Of a DNA stretch of 64,000 bases, positions 49,756 to 59,788 are shown piece by piece (position 1 is the stretch's first letter; every line of letters starts with the position of its first letter). The stretch is from an uncultured Dysosmobacter sp. (GTDB lineage: Bacteria; Bacillota; Clostridia; Oscillospirales; Oscillospiraceae). The position numbers and the translations under genes are program-made. The notes beneath the pieces were generated by a model that was not told the origin of the DNA, searched no databases, and saw only the letters and a program-made list of their open reading frames with translations. Location: contig NZ_CANRMB010000012.1 of assembly GCF_947631635.1 (NCBI RefSeq), positions 1 through 64,000 of the forward strand. The letters run 5' to 3'.

Positions 49756-51450
49756 TCATTCCATGGAGATGATATAGTAGTAGACAGGCTGGCCGCCGGA
49801 GAGGATCGCCACCTCCGCGTCGGGACAGGCGCTTTCAAAGACCTGACCGGCCCTCTGGGCGTCCTCCTCGGACACATCCTCGCCGAAATACAGGGAGATG
49901 AAGGAGGCCTCCTTTTCCACGGCGTCCTCCGCCAGCTTGGTCAGCAGGGCCTCCAAAGAGCTGTCGGTGCCGAAGAGCCTGCCCTCCTCCAGGGCCAGAT
50001 AGTCGCCCTCCTTGATGGCAAAGCCGTCAAAGTCGGAATCCCGGGCGGCGTAGGTGATCTGCGCGGTGGTGACGGTGGACAGGGACTCCGTCATGGCGTC
50101 GGTGATGGACTGGGCGTCCGGGGCCTCGAAATCCACATTCATCATGGCGGTGATGCCCTGGGGGACGGTCTTGGTGGGGATGACCACCACGTTTTTCTCC
50201 GTCAGCACGCCGCACTGCTGGGCGGCCATGATGATATTGCCGTTGTTGGGAAGGATAAACACGGTCTCGGCGGGGATCTTGTCCACGCCCGCCAGAATGC
50301 TCTCTGTGGAGGGGTTCATGGTCTGCCCGCCGGACACCACGCCGTCGGCGCCCAGGTCCTTGAATACGGTGGCGAGACCGTCGCCAGCGCAGACCGCCAG
50401 GAAGCCGTACTTCTTTTCCGGCGCGGCGACAACGTGGCCGGAGGCTTCCGGCGCCCCGGCGTGCTCCAGCTCCTCCTCCACGGCGTCCAGATCGTCGGTG
50501 CTCTGGGCCTCCCGGCCCGCGGCCAGGTCCTCCGCTTGGGTGCGCATGTTCTCGATCTTGGCCAGCTCCAAGGTGCCGTACTTCTGGGCCTCGGTCAGGG
50601 CGGCGCCGGGGATGTCGGTATGGACATGGACCTTGAAGGCCTCGTCGTCCTCGCCGATGACCAGGCTGTCGCCGATGCTGCTCAAATAGGCGCGGAAGGA
50701 CTCCAGCGGCTTGTTCACGGTTTTGCGCACGATGAAGACGGTGTCGAAGGTGAAGGTGATCTCCTCGGCGGAGAGGGCGGCGAAGTCGGCCTTCTCCTGG
50801 ACCGCGGTGTCCTCGGTGGTCTCGGGAAGGGGCTCGCCCCGCATCTCGGCCAGCATTCCCTCCAGGATCAGGAGGTAGCCCTTGCCGCCGGCGTCCACCA
50901 CGCCGGCCTTTTTCAGAACGGGGTTCATATCCGTGGTCTGCGCCAAGGCGTCATAGCCCTCGCGGATAGCCTCCTCCAGGATCTTTTCCAGATCGGTCTC
51001 GCCCTGGCCGGCCACATCCACGGCCCGCTTGGCGGCAAGGCGGGAGACCGTCAGGACCGTGCCCTCGGCGGGCTTCATCACGGCCTTGTAGGCGGCGGAG
51101 ACACCCTCCTGCATGGCGGCGGCAAAGGTGGCCGCGTCGGCGGTCTCCCGGCCCTTCAGTCCCTTGGACAGGCCCCGGAACAGCAGGGAGAGGATGACGC
51201 CGGAGTTTCCCCGGGCGCCCCGCAGCAGGGCGGAGGCGGTGACGGAGGCGGCCTGCTCCACCGTGGCGGGGGCTGCCTTGCGCAGCTCCGCGACGGCGGT
51301 GCCGATGGTCATGGACATGTTGGTGCCCGTGTCGCCGTCGGGGACGGGGAACACGTTCAGGTCATTGATGGCCTGCTTCTGGGCGGTGATGGCGGCGGCG
51401 CCGTGCAGGACCATCTGCTTGAACAGGGCGCCTGTGATTTGTTCGTTCAT
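49756..51450 (-). CDS. fakA: Fatty acid kinase catalytic subunit FakA (DAK2/YloV)
   Basis: 564 residues. DAK2 kinase domain (about 8-200) with NVFPVPDGDTGTNM and LRGARGNSGVI; then the middle FakA domain and a DegV-like C-terminal part. FakA phosphorylates fatty acids held by FakB (DegV-type) proteins, which feed phospholipid synthesis. No fakB is near. The Asp23-family gene lies 16 bases upstream, the classic yloU-yloV pair of Firmicutes. Confidence 0.95.
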   Translation of the reverse strand: MNEQITGALFKQMVLHGAAAITAQKQAINDLNVFPVPDGDTGTNMSMTIGTAVAELRKAAPATVEQAASVTASALLRGARGNSGVILSLLFRGLSKGLKGRETADAATFAAAMQEGVSAAYKAVMKPAEGTVLTVSRLAAKRAVDVAGQGETDLEKILEEAIREGYDALAQTTDMNPVLKKAGVVDAGGKGYLLILEGMLAEMRGEPLPETTEDTAVQEKADFAALSAEEITFTFDTVFIVRKTVNKPLESFRAYLSSIGDSLVIGEDDEAFKVHVHTDIPGAALTEAQKYGTLELAKIENMRTQAEDLAAGREAQSTDDLDAVEEELEHAGAPEASGHVVAAPEKKYGFLAVCAGDGLATVFKDLGADGVVSGGQTMNPSTESILAGVDKIPAETVFILPNNGNIIMAAQQCGVLTEKNVVVIPTKTVPQGITAMMNVDFEAPDAQSITDAMTESLSTVTTAQITYAARDSDFDGFAIKEGDYLALEEGRLFGTDSSLEALLTKLAEDAVEKEASFISLYFGEDVSEEDAQRAGQVFESACPDAEVAILSGGQPVYYYIISME

Positions 51451-51466
51451 TCGTTCTGTTCCTCCC

Positions 51467-51817
51467 TTACAGGGTCATGGAATCGACGCATACGTCCACG
51501 GCTTTGACAGGCACGCCGGTGTTTTTGGCCACCACATAGCGCACCTCGTTCATGATGGAGCGGCACACCGCGGGGAGGTTGACGCCGTTCTCCACAATGA
51601 TATGGAGCTCGATGGAGATGGAGTTGTCGTCGTGATACGTGATGCTGACGCCTTTGCTCATGGCCTCCCGGCGCAGCAGGTGGACCAGACCGTCGGTCAT
51701 GGAGCGGTAGGCCATGCCCTTGACGCCGAAGCAGTTGGTGGCGGCCATGCCCGTGATGTTGGAGAACACGGCGCTGCTGACGGAGATCTCACCTTGTTCA
51801 GACTTGAATTGGATCAT
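51467..51817 (-). CDS. yloU: Asp23/Gls24-family envelope stress protein (YloU)
   Basis: 116 residues. EISVSSAVFSNITGMAATN and GVSITYHDDNSISIELHIIV plus VNLPAVCRSIMNEVRYVV are family hallmarks. Members are small membrane-associated proteins linked to cell-wall homeostasis; here co-transcribed with fakA. GAAAGGACG precedes the ATG. Confidence 0.93.
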   Translation of the reverse strand: MIQFKSEQGEISVSSAVFSNITGMAATNCFGVKGMAYRSMTDGLVHLLRREAMSKGVSITYHDDNSISIELHIIVENGVNLPAVCRSIMNEVRYVVAKNTGVPVKAVDVCVDSMTL

Positions 51818-51894
51818 GAGAACGTCCTTTCTTTCCTGGTATTGACAGAAGGCGGCAAAGCCGCGCTTCCTGGTATCCGTACTTTTAGAGCTTT

Positions 51895-51923
51895 ATTATA
51901 TACGATTCTTCTGTAAAGTACAA
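51895..51923 (-). promoter_or_regulatory. Promoter of yloU-fakA
   Basis: On the minus strand: -35 TTGTAC (51918-51923), 17 bp, -10 TATAAT (51895-51900). Confidence 0.75.
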
Positions 51924-52016
51924 GTCCCAAAAAGAAGTTCATTCCCTGCGGGAGACTATTGAAAAACGGAAGGATTTGCCGTAAAATAGACGAAAACCGT
52001 GTGGAAGAGGGGAGAG

Positions 52017-52922
52017 ATGCGCGTCATGGCAAAACGGGGGCCGCTGCTGGTGCTGGCCTGCTATATCATGTGGGGCCTTCTGCCTGCCTTTTGGCGGCTG
52101 CTGGGGGACGTGGACTCCTTCTGCGTGCTGGCGTACCGGATCGTCTGGTCGGTGGGCTTCTCCGCCATGGTGCTGGCGCTCCGGGGAGGCTTTTCCGGCG
52201 TCCGGGCGGTCCTCCGGGACCGGGGAGAGCTGGGGCGGCTGGCCCTGGCGGGCGTTTTTATCTGCATCAACTGGGGCGTATATATCTGGGCGGTGAACAG
52301 CGGCCATATGCTGGACGCCAGCCTGGCATACTATATGAATCCCATTTTGAGCATCCTGCTGGGGACCGTGTTTTTTCGGGAGCGGCTGACCCGCCTGCAA
52401 TGGCTGGCGGTGGGCATCGCGCTGACCGGCCTGGTCATCACGGTGGTCCGCTACCGGCAGTTTCCCTGGATGGCGCTGATCATCGGCGGCAGCTTTGCCG
52501 TATACGGGGCTGTCAAAAAGACGGTGAAAGCGGACGCGCTGACCGCGTCCCTGACCGAGACGGCGGTTTTGGCGCTGCCGGCCCTGCTGGTGCTCCTCTG
52601 GAAGGAGGGGGCGGGCGCCGGCGCGGCGGGGGCGCTCCACGGTTGGCAGTGGCTGCTGCTGCCCGCCGCCGGCGTTGTGACCACGGTGCCGCTGCTGCTC
52701 TTTTCCACCGGCATCAAGCGCACGCCCATGACGCTGAACGGCATCTTGATGTATGTGAACCCCACCCTCCAGCTGTTGCTCTCCGTCTTGTATGGGGAGG
52801 CGTTCACCGCCACCCACGCCATCCTGTTCGGCTTCGTCTGGACGGGACTGGCGCTGTATCTGGCCTCCGGCTTTTTGCGGAGCAAATCACAGAGAGAAAA
52901 GGAGAGACCGCCATGCGCGTGA
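52017..52922 (+). CDS. rarD: RarD-type EamA-family transporter
   Basis: 301 residues from ATG 52017 (GGGGAGAG right ahead; GTG 51999 and ATG 52026 are alternatives). Ten membrane helices in two EamA halves; YIMWGLLPAFWRLL and CINWGVYIWAVNSGH are the typical RarD marks. Transport substrate unknown. Its last codons overlap the start of rsmD by ten bases. Confidence 0.92.
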   Translation: MRVMAKRGPLLVLACYIMWGLLPAFWRLLGDVDSFCVLAYRIVWSVGFSAMVLALRGGFSGVRAVLRDRGELGRLALAGVFICINWGVYIWAVNSGHMLDASLAYYMNPILSILLGTVFFRERLTRLQWLAVGIALTGLVITVVRYRQFPWMALIIGGSFAVYGAVKKTVKADALTASLTETAVLALPALLVLLWKEGAGAGAAGALHGWQWLLLPAAGVVTTVPLLLFSTGIKRTPMTLNGILMYVNPTLQLLLSVLYGEAFTATHAILFGFVWTGLALYLASGFLRSKSQREKERPPCA

Positions 52923-53485
52923 TCACAGGCTCCGCCCGGGGCCGGCGGCTGGGGGAGCTGGAGGGGATGGAGACCCGTCCCACCACCGACCGGGTGAAGG
53001 AGGGCATGTTCAACATCCTCCAATTCGATCTGGAGGGCCGCAGGGTCCTGGACCTGTTCGCCGGAACGGGGCAGCTGGGCATCGAGTGTTTGAGCCGGGG
53101 CGCCGCCTCCGCCGTGTTCGTGGACCGGCGGGCCGACGCGGTGAAGCTCATTAAGCAGAATCTGAAGGCCACGGACCTTCAGGACCGGGCCCGCGTGGTG
53201 GCCGGGGACTCCATGGAATACCTGAAAAGTCTGGGGGAGAAGTTCGATATCATCCTGCTGGACCCGCCCTACGCGGCGGGACTGCTGGAACCTGCAATTG
53301 CGCACATCGCAAGGTTTGACATTCTGGCAACCCATGGTATAATTGTTGCGGAGCATCCGGCGGGGAGAACGCTGCCGGCTCTGGAACCGCCCTACCGGCT
53401 CCACCGCACCTACCGCTATGGCAAGATCGGCCTGACCGTCTACCGCCGGAGCGGAAATGAAGAAATTGAGGAATCGATCTCATGA
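52913..53485 (+). CDS. rsmD: 16S rRNA m2G966 methyltransferase RsmD
   Basis: 190 residues from ATG 52913 (GGAGAG). GSARGRRL, RPTTDRVKEGMFNIL, VLDLFAGTGQLGIECLSRGA and the catalytic DPPYAAG are all present. It methylates guanine 966 of 16S rRNA. Followed by coaD with a four-base overlap, the usual order in Firmicutes. Confidence 0.96.
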   Translation: MRVITGSARGRRLGELEGMETRPTTDRVKEGMFNILQFDLEGRRVLDLFAGTGQLGIECLSRGAASAVFVDRRADAVKLIKQNLKATDLQDRARVVAGDSMEYLKSLGEKFDIILLDPPYAAGLLEPAIAHIARFDILATHGIIVAEHPAGRTLPALEPPYRLHRTYRYGKIGLTVYRRSGNEEIEESIS

Positions 53486-53973
53486 GAACAGCAATTTGTT
53501 CCGGCAGCTTTGACCCCATCACCCTGGGGCATCTGGACATCATCCGGCGCGCCGCCGCCTGCTTTGACCGGGTGTGCGTGTGTGTCAGTCCCAATGCCGA
53601 GAAAAAGAACCAAATGTTTACACCGGAGCAGAAGCTCCAGCTGGTGCGGGCGGCCGTCGAGGACCTGCCCAATGTGGAGGCGGAGCTGTGGCCGGGCCTG
53701 CTGGCGGATTTCGCCGCGGCCCACAACGCCAGCGCCATCGTCCGCGGCGTGCGCAATGTGACCGATTTTGACGTAGAATACCAGATGGCGCGGATCAACA
53801 GCGGCATCCATCCGGGATTGGAGACCATGCTGCTGCCCGCCAGCGCGGAATACCAGCATTTCAGCTCCTCCATGGCCCGGGAGATGATCCGGTATCACCA
53901 GCCTCTGGAAAAATACCTGCCGATGTCCATTATCCCTCTGGTGCGGGACATGACAGAGAAAAAGGAAGGATAA
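53482..53973 (+). CDS. coaD: Phosphopantetheine adenylyltransferase
   Basis: 163 residues. GSFDPITLGHLDII holds the T/HxGH nucleotidyl-transfer site; RGVRNVTDFDVEYQMA and SSSMAREM are the other signatures. It makes dephospho-CoA from 4'-phosphopantetheine and ATP. Start ATG overlaps the rsmD stop. Confidence 0.97.
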   Translation: MRTAICSGSFDPITLGHLDIIRRAAACFDRVCVCVSPNAEKKNQMFTPEQKLQLVRAAVEDLPNVEAELWPGLLADFAAAHNASAIVRGVRNVTDFDVEYQMARINSGIHPGLETMLLPASAEYQHFSSSMAREMIRYHQPLEKYLPMSIIPLVRDMTEKKEG

Positions 53974-53978
53974 CGACT

Positions 53979-54506
53979 ATGGCCAATGACATCAACCGTC
54001 TGATCGATATGCTGTATGAACAGATCGAGGACGCAAAGTCCCCCGCGCTGAAGCCCAATATGAGTATCGTGGACCGGGATGGGATGCTGGACCTGCTGGA
54101 CGAGCTGCGGGCGCAGCTGCCGGTGGAGGTCAAGCGGGCCCAGGAGCTGCTGGCCGCCCGGGACAAGTTTGTGGAGGAGGCCAAGCGGGACGTGGAGCGC
54201 ATGATGCGCCAGGCGGAGCTGGACGCCAAGACCAAGGTCTCCGACAGCGAGGTGCTGTACGCCGCCAAGGAGAAGGCCCGCCAGATCGTGGCCCAGGCGG
54301 AGGAACGCTCCCGCAAGCTCTACCAGGTGGCCAATGAGTACGCCGAGGACGCCCTGGCCCGGACCGAGGAGGCTGTCCAGGCCGCCCTGGATGAGGTGAA
54401 GCAGTCCCGGGTCCGTTTCCGCACCGCGTCCGCCGCGAAAATGCAGGAGCAGCGGGACAAGCTGGACGGCAAAAATGACCCCGCCGGCCGCAAGGATGAG
54501 GATTGA
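53979..54506 (+). CDS. Coiled-coil protein downstream of coaD
   Basis: 175 residues, almost all helical, rich in A, E, K and R; heptad-like stretch from about 45 to 150 ([38 protein letters not shown]). Resembles the stalk-like proteins annotated as ATPase or V-type subunit-E-like at this place in Clostridia genomes. It follows coaD by five bases, so same operon. Role unknown; a structural or division-related part is possible. Confidence 0.72.
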   Translation: MANDINRLIDMLYEQIEDAKSPALKPNMSIVDRDGMLDLLDELRAQLPVEVKRAQELLAARDKFVEEAKRDVERMMRQAELDAKTKVSDSEVLYAAKEKARQIVAQAEERSRKLYQVANEYAEDALARTEEAVQAALDEVKQSRVRFRTASAAKMQEQRDKLDGKNDPAGRKDED

Positions 54507-54609
54507 GCAAAGCGGTAGACCATAATCCTGAAAAATTTGTAAAAAACGCCGAAAAAGTTTTTGAAATTTTTCCAAAGAAAACAATATTTAGAACCTTGAA
54601 TGAAACGAA

Positions 54610-54655
54610 GGCACCTGCCAACACAATATCTTGTGTTGGCAGGTGCCTTTTGTTT
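54610..54655 (+). terminator. Terminator of rsmD-coaD operon
   Basis: A 17-bp perfect stem GGCACCTGCCAACACAA with its complement, TATC loop and TTTTG after it. Confidence 0.9.
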
Positions 54656-54764
54656 TACGTCAACTTCGCCCTCTGGAATCGAACACCTGTTTTAAATGGC
54701 GCTTTTTGCGCTGTTTTTGTGGATTTTAGCCGTGTTTTTCCAGTTTCGTGTCGGAAAAAAATCC

Positions 54765-54827
54765 TTGCAATTGCAGAAATATTTGCGTATACTCAAATCA
54801 ATGGTGGGAGAAAGTGGGGAATATGGG
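54765..54827 (+). promoter_or_regulatory. mraZ promoter with MraZ-type boxes
   Basis: -35 TTGCAA (54765-54770), 17 bp, -10 TATACT (54788-54793). Right after the expected start lie GTGGG boxes at 54804 and 54814 and a TGGG at 54824, spaced about 10 bp, as in known MraZ operators. Autorepression of the dcw cluster is the likely role. Confidence 0.72.
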
Positions 54828-54886
54828 CGCTCAAGTGCCACAGAAACCCATCAAATCCCAAAAAGAGGGGAAAGGGGGAGGCGCCT

Positions 54887-55330
54887 GTGGCGAGACTGCT
54901 GGGAAAATCCAATAACAGCATCGACTCCAAGGGCCGTCTGGTCATTCCCTCCGCCATGCGGGAGGCGCTGGGCGACACCTTTTATATCACCATCGGCGCC
55001 CAGAACTGCCTGACCATCTATCCCCAGGCCAAGTGGGAGCAGATGTCCGAAGAGATGGACGAGCTCCCCTATACGGAGGCCCGGGCCCTGACGCTGCTGT
55101 ATGCCAACGCCGTCCAGTGCGAGCCGGACGGACAGGGCCGCGTGCTGATCCCCGCCGGCCTGCGCAATTACGCGGGCCTGAAGAAGACCGTGACCATCGT
55201 GGGACTGAATACCTTCGCGGAGATCTGGGACGAAAAGACCTGGACCGAGCGGGAGCGCCAGATGCTGGAGAGCGACGATATGGCCGCCGCCATGGACGCC
55301 CTGGCACGCGCCCGCCGCAACCGTGGGTGA
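54887..55330 (+). CDS. mraZ: Transcription regulator MraZ
   Basis: 147 residues from GTG 54887 (GGGGGAG just before; no ATG fits). Two AbrB-type half sites are present: DSKGRLVIP and DGQGRVLIP. MraZ rings bind direct repeats ahead of their own gene and tune the division cluster. First gene of the dcw operon; rsmH starts five bases after the stop. Confidence 0.96.
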   Translation: MARLLGKSNNSIDSKGRLVIPSAMREALGDTFYITIGAQNCLTIYPQAKWEQMSEEMDELPYTEARALTLLYANAVQCEPDGQGRVLIPAGLRNYAGLKKTVTIVGLNTFAEIWDEKTWTERERQMLESDDMAAAMDALARARRNRG

Positions 55331-55335
55331 GCGGC

Positions 55336-56283
55336 ATGGAATACACCCATAAGCCCGTTCTGCTGAACGAGTGCATCGAAGCGTTGAACATCCGCCCCGA
55401 CGGGGTGTATGTGGATGGTACATTGGGCCGCGCAGGGCACTCCGGAGAGATCGCCCAGAGGCTTACCACCGGCCGGCTCATCTGTATCGACCGCGACATG
55501 GCGGCCATTGACGCGGCGCGGGAGCGCCTGGCCCCATGGATGGACCGGGTGACGCTGGTCCACAGCAATTTTTCGGAGCTGGACGGCGTCCTGCCCCAGG
55601 CGGGCGCCGCCGGCGCCGACGGGATGCTCTTCGACCTGGGCGTTTCCTCGCCCCAGCTGGACGACGCATCCCGGGGATTTTCCTACATGCAGGACGCTCC
55701 GCTGGACATGCGGATGGACGCGTCGGCGCCGCTGACGGCCCGCGGGGTGGTCAACGAATGGCCCTATGAGGAGCTGCGCCGCATCCTGTTTGAGTACGGC
55801 GAGGAGCGGTACGCCCCCGCCATTGCGAAAGCCATTGTCCGGGCGCGGGAGACCGCGCCTGTTGAGACCACCCTGGAATTGGTGGATATCATCAAGGGGG
55901 CCATGCCCCCGGCGGCCCTGCGGGAGAAGCAGCACCCCGCCAAGCGGAGCTTTCAGGCCATCCGCATCGCCGTCAACGGCGAGCTGGACGCCCTGCCGCC
56001 CATGCTGAAGGCGGCGGTGGACCACCTGAACCCCGGCGGGCGGCTGGCGGTCATCACCTTCCACTCGCTGGAGGACCGCATCGTCAAGCGCGCCATGCAG
56101 GACATGGCCCGCGGCTGCACCTGCCCGCCGGAATTTCCGGTGTGCGTGTGCGGTAAAAAGCCGAAGATCAGGCTCCTGACCCGCAAGCCCATCATCCCGG
56201 GCGCGGCGGAGCTGGAGGAGAACCCGCGGGCCCGCAGCGCAAAGCTCCGGGTGGCGGAGAAATGCGAAAACTTTGATATTTAG
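55336..56283 (+). CDS. rsmH: 16S rRNA m4C1402 methyltransferase RsmH
   Basis: 315 residues from ATG 55336. HKPVLLNECIEAL, DGTLGRAGHS, DLGVSSPQLD, the R-G-F-S-Y block and TFHSLEDRIVK are the family pattern. It methylates N4 of cytidine 1402 in 16S rRNA. Conserved second gene of the dcw operon. Confidence 0.97.
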   Translation: MEYTHKPVLLNECIEALNIRPDGVYVDGTLGRAGHSGEIAQRLTTGRLICIDRDMAAIDAARERLAPWMDRVTLVHSNFSELDGVLPQAGAAGADGMLFDLGVSSPQLDDASRGFSYMQDAPLDMRMDASAPLTARGVVNEWPYEELRRILFEYGEERYAPAIAKAIVRARETAPVETTLELVDIIKGAMPPAALREKQHPAKRSFQAIRIAVNGELDALPPMLKAAVDHLNPGGRLAVITFHSLEDRIVKRAMQDMARGCTCPPEFPVCVCGKKPKIRLLTRKPIIPGAAELEENPRARSAKLRVAEKCENFDI

Positions 56284-56342
56284 CGGAGAAGGGACAAGCT
56301 CCCTTCTCCTGTGTGTGAGAACCGGGAAGGGAGGAGTCCTCT

Positions 56343-56903
56343 GTGGCATCGACAGCGCGGGAACTGCGCTATACAGGCAGTCACGCCGTGAACGGCAGTC
56401 TGGCGTATGATCTGGATTATGAGGTGCGGGAGCGGGAGCTGCGCCACGCGGGAGAGCTTCCCCGCCGCCGGGAGACGGTGCGGGAGGAACCCAAGGTCCG
56501 CAGCGTATCCAAGGTACAGGTCCGGGAGCGGCAGCATGTTTCCGTGTTTTCCATCGTGGGCTTCGCGGCCGTGATCGGCATGGCGGTCCTGGTCCTCATG
56601 AGCTATGTGCAGCTGACCGTACTGTCCGCCGACACGGTGGCGCTGCAAAGCCAGCTGGCGGCCCTGGAAACGGAAAACGTCCGGCTGACCACGGAATATG
56701 AGCAGATGTTCGATATGGCCGCGGTAAAAGAGGCCGCTGCGGCGGCCGGCATGAGCAAGCCCAGCGGAAGTCAGGTGAGTTATATCGATCTGTCTGAAGG
56801 GGACAGCGCCGAGGTGTATCAGAAGGAGGACCCCAGCCTGTTCAGCCGCCTGCTGACATCCCTGAACCACGGGATCTACGCGGTGGTGGAATATTTTGAC
56901 TGA
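56343..56903 (+). CDS. ftsL: FtsL-like division protein
   Basis: 186 residues from GTG 56343 (GGGAGGAG). A basic cytoplasmic part (1-65, many R/E), one membrane helix (about 67-90) and a short coiled coil (LQSQLAALETENVRLTTEYEQ in parts LQSQLAALETENVR) with a FtsL/DivIC-type end. Assigned by topology and by position between rsmH and the PBP gene; sequence identity in this family is low. It would sit in the divisome and link FtsB/DivIC with the synthases. Confidence 0.8.
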   Translation: MASTARELRYTGSHAVNGSLAYDLDYEVRERELRHAGELPRRRETVREEPKVRSVSKVQVRERQHVSVFSIVGFAAVIGMAVLVLMSYVQLTVLSADTVALQSQLAALETENVRLTTEYEQMFDMAAVKEAAAAAGMSKPSGSQVSYIDLSEGDSAEVYQKEDPSLFSRLLTSLNHGIYAVVEYFD

Positions 56904-57207
56904 CCACCGCACTATAATGCTGTATCCAAAGACAGCTCCAGCCGTCTGACAGGAAAGCGCCCCAGGCGTCTTTGCGCCGGGAGCGGGGAGACGGATGCGG
57001 CGTTTGCACAGAATATCCATTTGGCGCGGAGTGTGTCAGGAGGCGGGCGGGACCGCCCGCCGGTCCGCCGGGAGCGGAGCTGGACCGTTTGTTATACTGG
57101 ATTGGACGCAGGGAGTAAGAAGAGATCTTCTTGCTCCCTTGTTTGCAGAGAAGCGGAATACCGGCACGGCTGCGGAACGGCCCCGCAGCCAAGAGAGGAG
57201 ACAGACC
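56904..57207. other. Gene-free gap before the PBP gene
   Basis: 304 bp. It holds a 9-bp G+C hairpin GGCGGGCGG-GA-CCGCCCGCC (57042-57061) without T run and a TATACT (57093-57098) that could be a -10 lacking a good -35, possibly for an alternative sigma factor. No gene seen. Confidence 0.5.
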
Positions 57208-59673
57208 ATGGCAAGCAATCCCCGAAGAAAAAGCGACGCCGCCCGCCGGGCGAATCAGGTCATTCGGAAACGAACGGTCCTGGTGATGTTCCTGCTGGGC
57301 ATCGTGACATTTATTCTGCTGTTTTTTAAGCTGTACGACCTGCAGATCCGCCAGCATGAAGCGCTGCAGGAAAAGGCGGTGGACCAGCAGACCCTCAGCA
57401 CCGTCGTGACCGCCTCCCGGGGCACGATCTATGACAAAAACCATCATCCGCTGGCCATCTCGGCCACGGCGGAGCAGGTGAACATGTCCCCCAAGGAGAT
57501 CGCGGAGTTCGTGGAGAGCCAGAAGAAGGCCCAGGAGGAGGCCGCGGAAAAGGCGGCGAAAAACGGCGAGGCCTATACGCCCACGCCCATCCGGGACCAG
57601 GCATACATCGCCAGGGGGCTCAGCCGTATCCTGGAAGTGGATGAAGGCACGATCCTGGAGAAGATGGAGAAGACCAATCTCCAATATATCATCCTGAAGA
57701 AGAAGGCCGAACAGGATATGTGCGATGAGGTCCGCCGGTTCATCAACGGCGAGATCGACGAGGAGGGCAACCAGCTGACCTTTGTCAATGACGACGGAAA
57801 GACCCGGCTGATATCCGACCCCACCAAAAGCCCCACCAAGCTCCGGGGCATCTTCATGGAGCCGGACTCCAAGCGCTACTATCCCCAGCATACCCTGGCG
57901 TCCAGCGTCATCGGCTTTGTGGACGGCGACAACAACGGCGGCGTGGGCCTGGAGGCCAAGTACAACAGTGTTCTGGACGGCACCGCCGGCATGACGATCA
58001 GCGCCAAGAACAACCTGAACCAGCCCATCCTGTTCCAGTATGAGCAGTATTACGACGCCCAAAACGGCAACGACCTGGTGCTGACGCTGGACATGGACGT
58101 TCAGTACTATCTGGAAAAGGGCATGGAGAGCATGCTCAAAAAGTACGATGCCAAAAACGGCGGCACCGGCATCGTGATGGAAGTGAACTCCGGCGCCATC
58201 GTGGCCATGGCCTCGTTCCCCAATTATGACCTCAATGATTATGGCACGATCTATGATGAAAAATTGCAGGCCAATCTGGAGAAGACGCTGGCCGACCTGG
58301 AGACCCAAAAGAGCACCTATGAGAGCGAGGAGGCCTATCAGGAGGCGGTGACCACGGCGAAGAACACCACCAGGAATACCCAGTGGCGCAACAAGTGTAT
58401 CGACTCCACCTATGAGCCCGGCTCCACCTTCAAGCCCATCACCCTGGCGGCGGCGCTGGAAGAGGGCCTGGTGAACATGAACAGCACCTTCAACTGCACC
58501 GGCTCCGTCATGGTCCCGGGGTGGAACAAGCCGATCAGATGCTCGAACAAGTCCGGCCATGGAATGCAGACCCTGGAGGAGGCGGTGGGACACTCCTGCA
58601 ACCCCGCGTTCATCTCCATGGGCCTAAAGGTGGGCACCAAGACGTACTATCAATATTTGCAGGCGTTCGGCCTGATGGAAAAGACCGGCGTGGACATGAT
58701 CGGCGAGGTGCAGGGCATCTTTGCCAACGAGTCCAGCTTCAATTCCAACGTGGTCTCCCTGGCGTCCTACTCCTTCGGCCAGACCTTCAACGTCACGCCC
58801 CTGGAGCTGATCCGAGCCCAGGCGGCCTGCATCAACGGCGGATACCTGTACACTCCCTATGTGGTGGAGCAGGTCCTGGACGGCGACGGCAATGTGCTGG
58901 AGCAGCATGACTCCACGCCGGTCCGCCAGGTCATCAGCGAGGAGACCTCCGCCAAGGTCCGCCAGTGCCTGGAATACGTCGTCGCAAAGGGCAGCGGCAA
59001 GAACGGTCAGGTGGCGGGCTACCGCATCGGCGGCAAGACCGGTACCGCGGATAAGACCGGCACCGGCGACGTGGTGGTGTCCTTCATGTGCTTTGCCCCA
59101 GCGGATGATCCCCAGTACATCATGCTGCTGACCATGGACACCCCCAGCCGCTCCACCGGCACGGCCGTTTTCGGCGGCACCATGGTGGCGCCGGTGGCCA
59201 GTCAGATCATGGCGGATATCCTGCCCGCCCTGGGCGTGGAGCCGGACTATTCCTCCGAGGATCTGGCGGGTGCGGACGCGGCTGTCCCTAACACCGTGGG
59301 TCTCACTGCGGCCGCGGCCAAGGAAAAGCTCACCGGCGTCGGCTTCACCTGCCGTACCATCGGCACAGGAGACACCGTGACCGACCAGACGCCCGCAGGC
59401 GGCGCCATCGTGCCCAACAACGCCAATATCATTCTGTACCTGGGGCAGGAGAAGCCGGATACGCCCAGCGTCGTGCCAAATGTGCTCGGCAAGACCGCGG
59501 CGGAGGCCAACAAGGCCCTGACCAACGCGGGGCTTATCATGCGGGTGACCGGTGCCACCAGTTCCGGCTCCGGCAACGTCCGCGCCATCACCCAGTCCCA
59601 GCCGGAGGGCACGGAACTGAAGGCCGGCGATGTGGTGACGGTCCAGTTCGGAGACAGCTCTGTTTTGGACTGA
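57208..59673 (+). CDS. spoVD: Class B penicillin-binding protein with two PASTA domains (SpoVD-like)
   Basis: 821 residues from ATG 57208 (GAGAGGAGA). Short cytoplasmic start, membrane helix (about 23-41), dimerisation domain with ASRGTIYDKN, transpeptidase domain with S406-TFK409 (active serine in STFK), S463-C-N465 and K610-T-G612, then PASTA repeats (about 690-752 and 755-820). It cross-links peptidoglycan at septum or spore cortex. Two such genes (pbpB and spoVD) stand side by side in Bacillus; only one is here, so it may serve division itself. Confidence 0.93.
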   Translation: MASNPRRKSDAARRANQVIRKRTVLVMFLLGIVTFILLFFKLYDLQIRQHEALQEKAVDQQTLSTVVTASRGTIYDKNHHPLAISATAEQVNMSPKEIAEFVESQKKAQEEAAEKAAKNGEAYTPTPIRDQAYIARGLSRILEVDEGTILEKMEKTNLQYIILKKKAEQDMCDEVRRFINGEIDEEGNQLTFVNDDGKTRLISDPTKSPTKLRGIFMEPDSKRYYPQHTLASSVIGFVDGDNNGGVGLEAKYNSVLDGTAGMTISAKNNLNQPILFQYEQYYDAQNGNDLVLTLDMDVQYYLEKGMESMLKKYDAKNGGTGIVMEVNSGAIVAMASFPNYDLNDYGTIYDEKLQANLEKTLADLETQKSTYESEEAYQEAVTTAKNTTRNTQWRNKCIDSTYEPGSTFKPITLAAALEEGLVNMNSTFNCTGSVMVPGWNKPIRCSNKSGHGMQTLEEAVGHSCNPAFISMGLKVGTKTYYQYLQAFGLMEKTGVDMIGEVQGIFANESSFNSNVVSLASYSFGQTFNVTPLELIRAQAACINGGYLYTPYVVEQVLDGDGNVLEQHDSTPVRQVISEETSAKVRQCLEYVVAKGSGKNGQVAGYRIGGKTGTADKTGTGDVVVSFMCFAPADDPQYIMLLTMDTPSRSTGTAVFGGTMVAPVASQIMADILPALGVEPDYSSEDLAGADAAVPNTVGLTAAAAKEKLTGVGFTCRTIGTGDTVTDQTPAGGAIVPNNANIILYLGQEKPDTPSVVPNVLGKTAAEANKALTNAGLIMRVTGATSSGSGNVRAITQSQPEGTELKAGDVVTVQFGDSSVLD

Positions 59674-59788
59674 TGACAGATTTTGCAAGATTTTTGACAC
59701 CATTCTCCGTGTACTTTGCGCTTTGCCCTGTCTATAATAACCTTGGCAGCTTCTGCGGTGTCAAAATCAGATGAAAGGGCGCGCGTTT

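Noticed and set aside
59641-59770. Promoter for murE at TATAAT 59733-59738
   Set aside because: The -10 is perfect but no -35 stands at the right distance (TTGACA at 59694 is too far), so I left it out as a feature.
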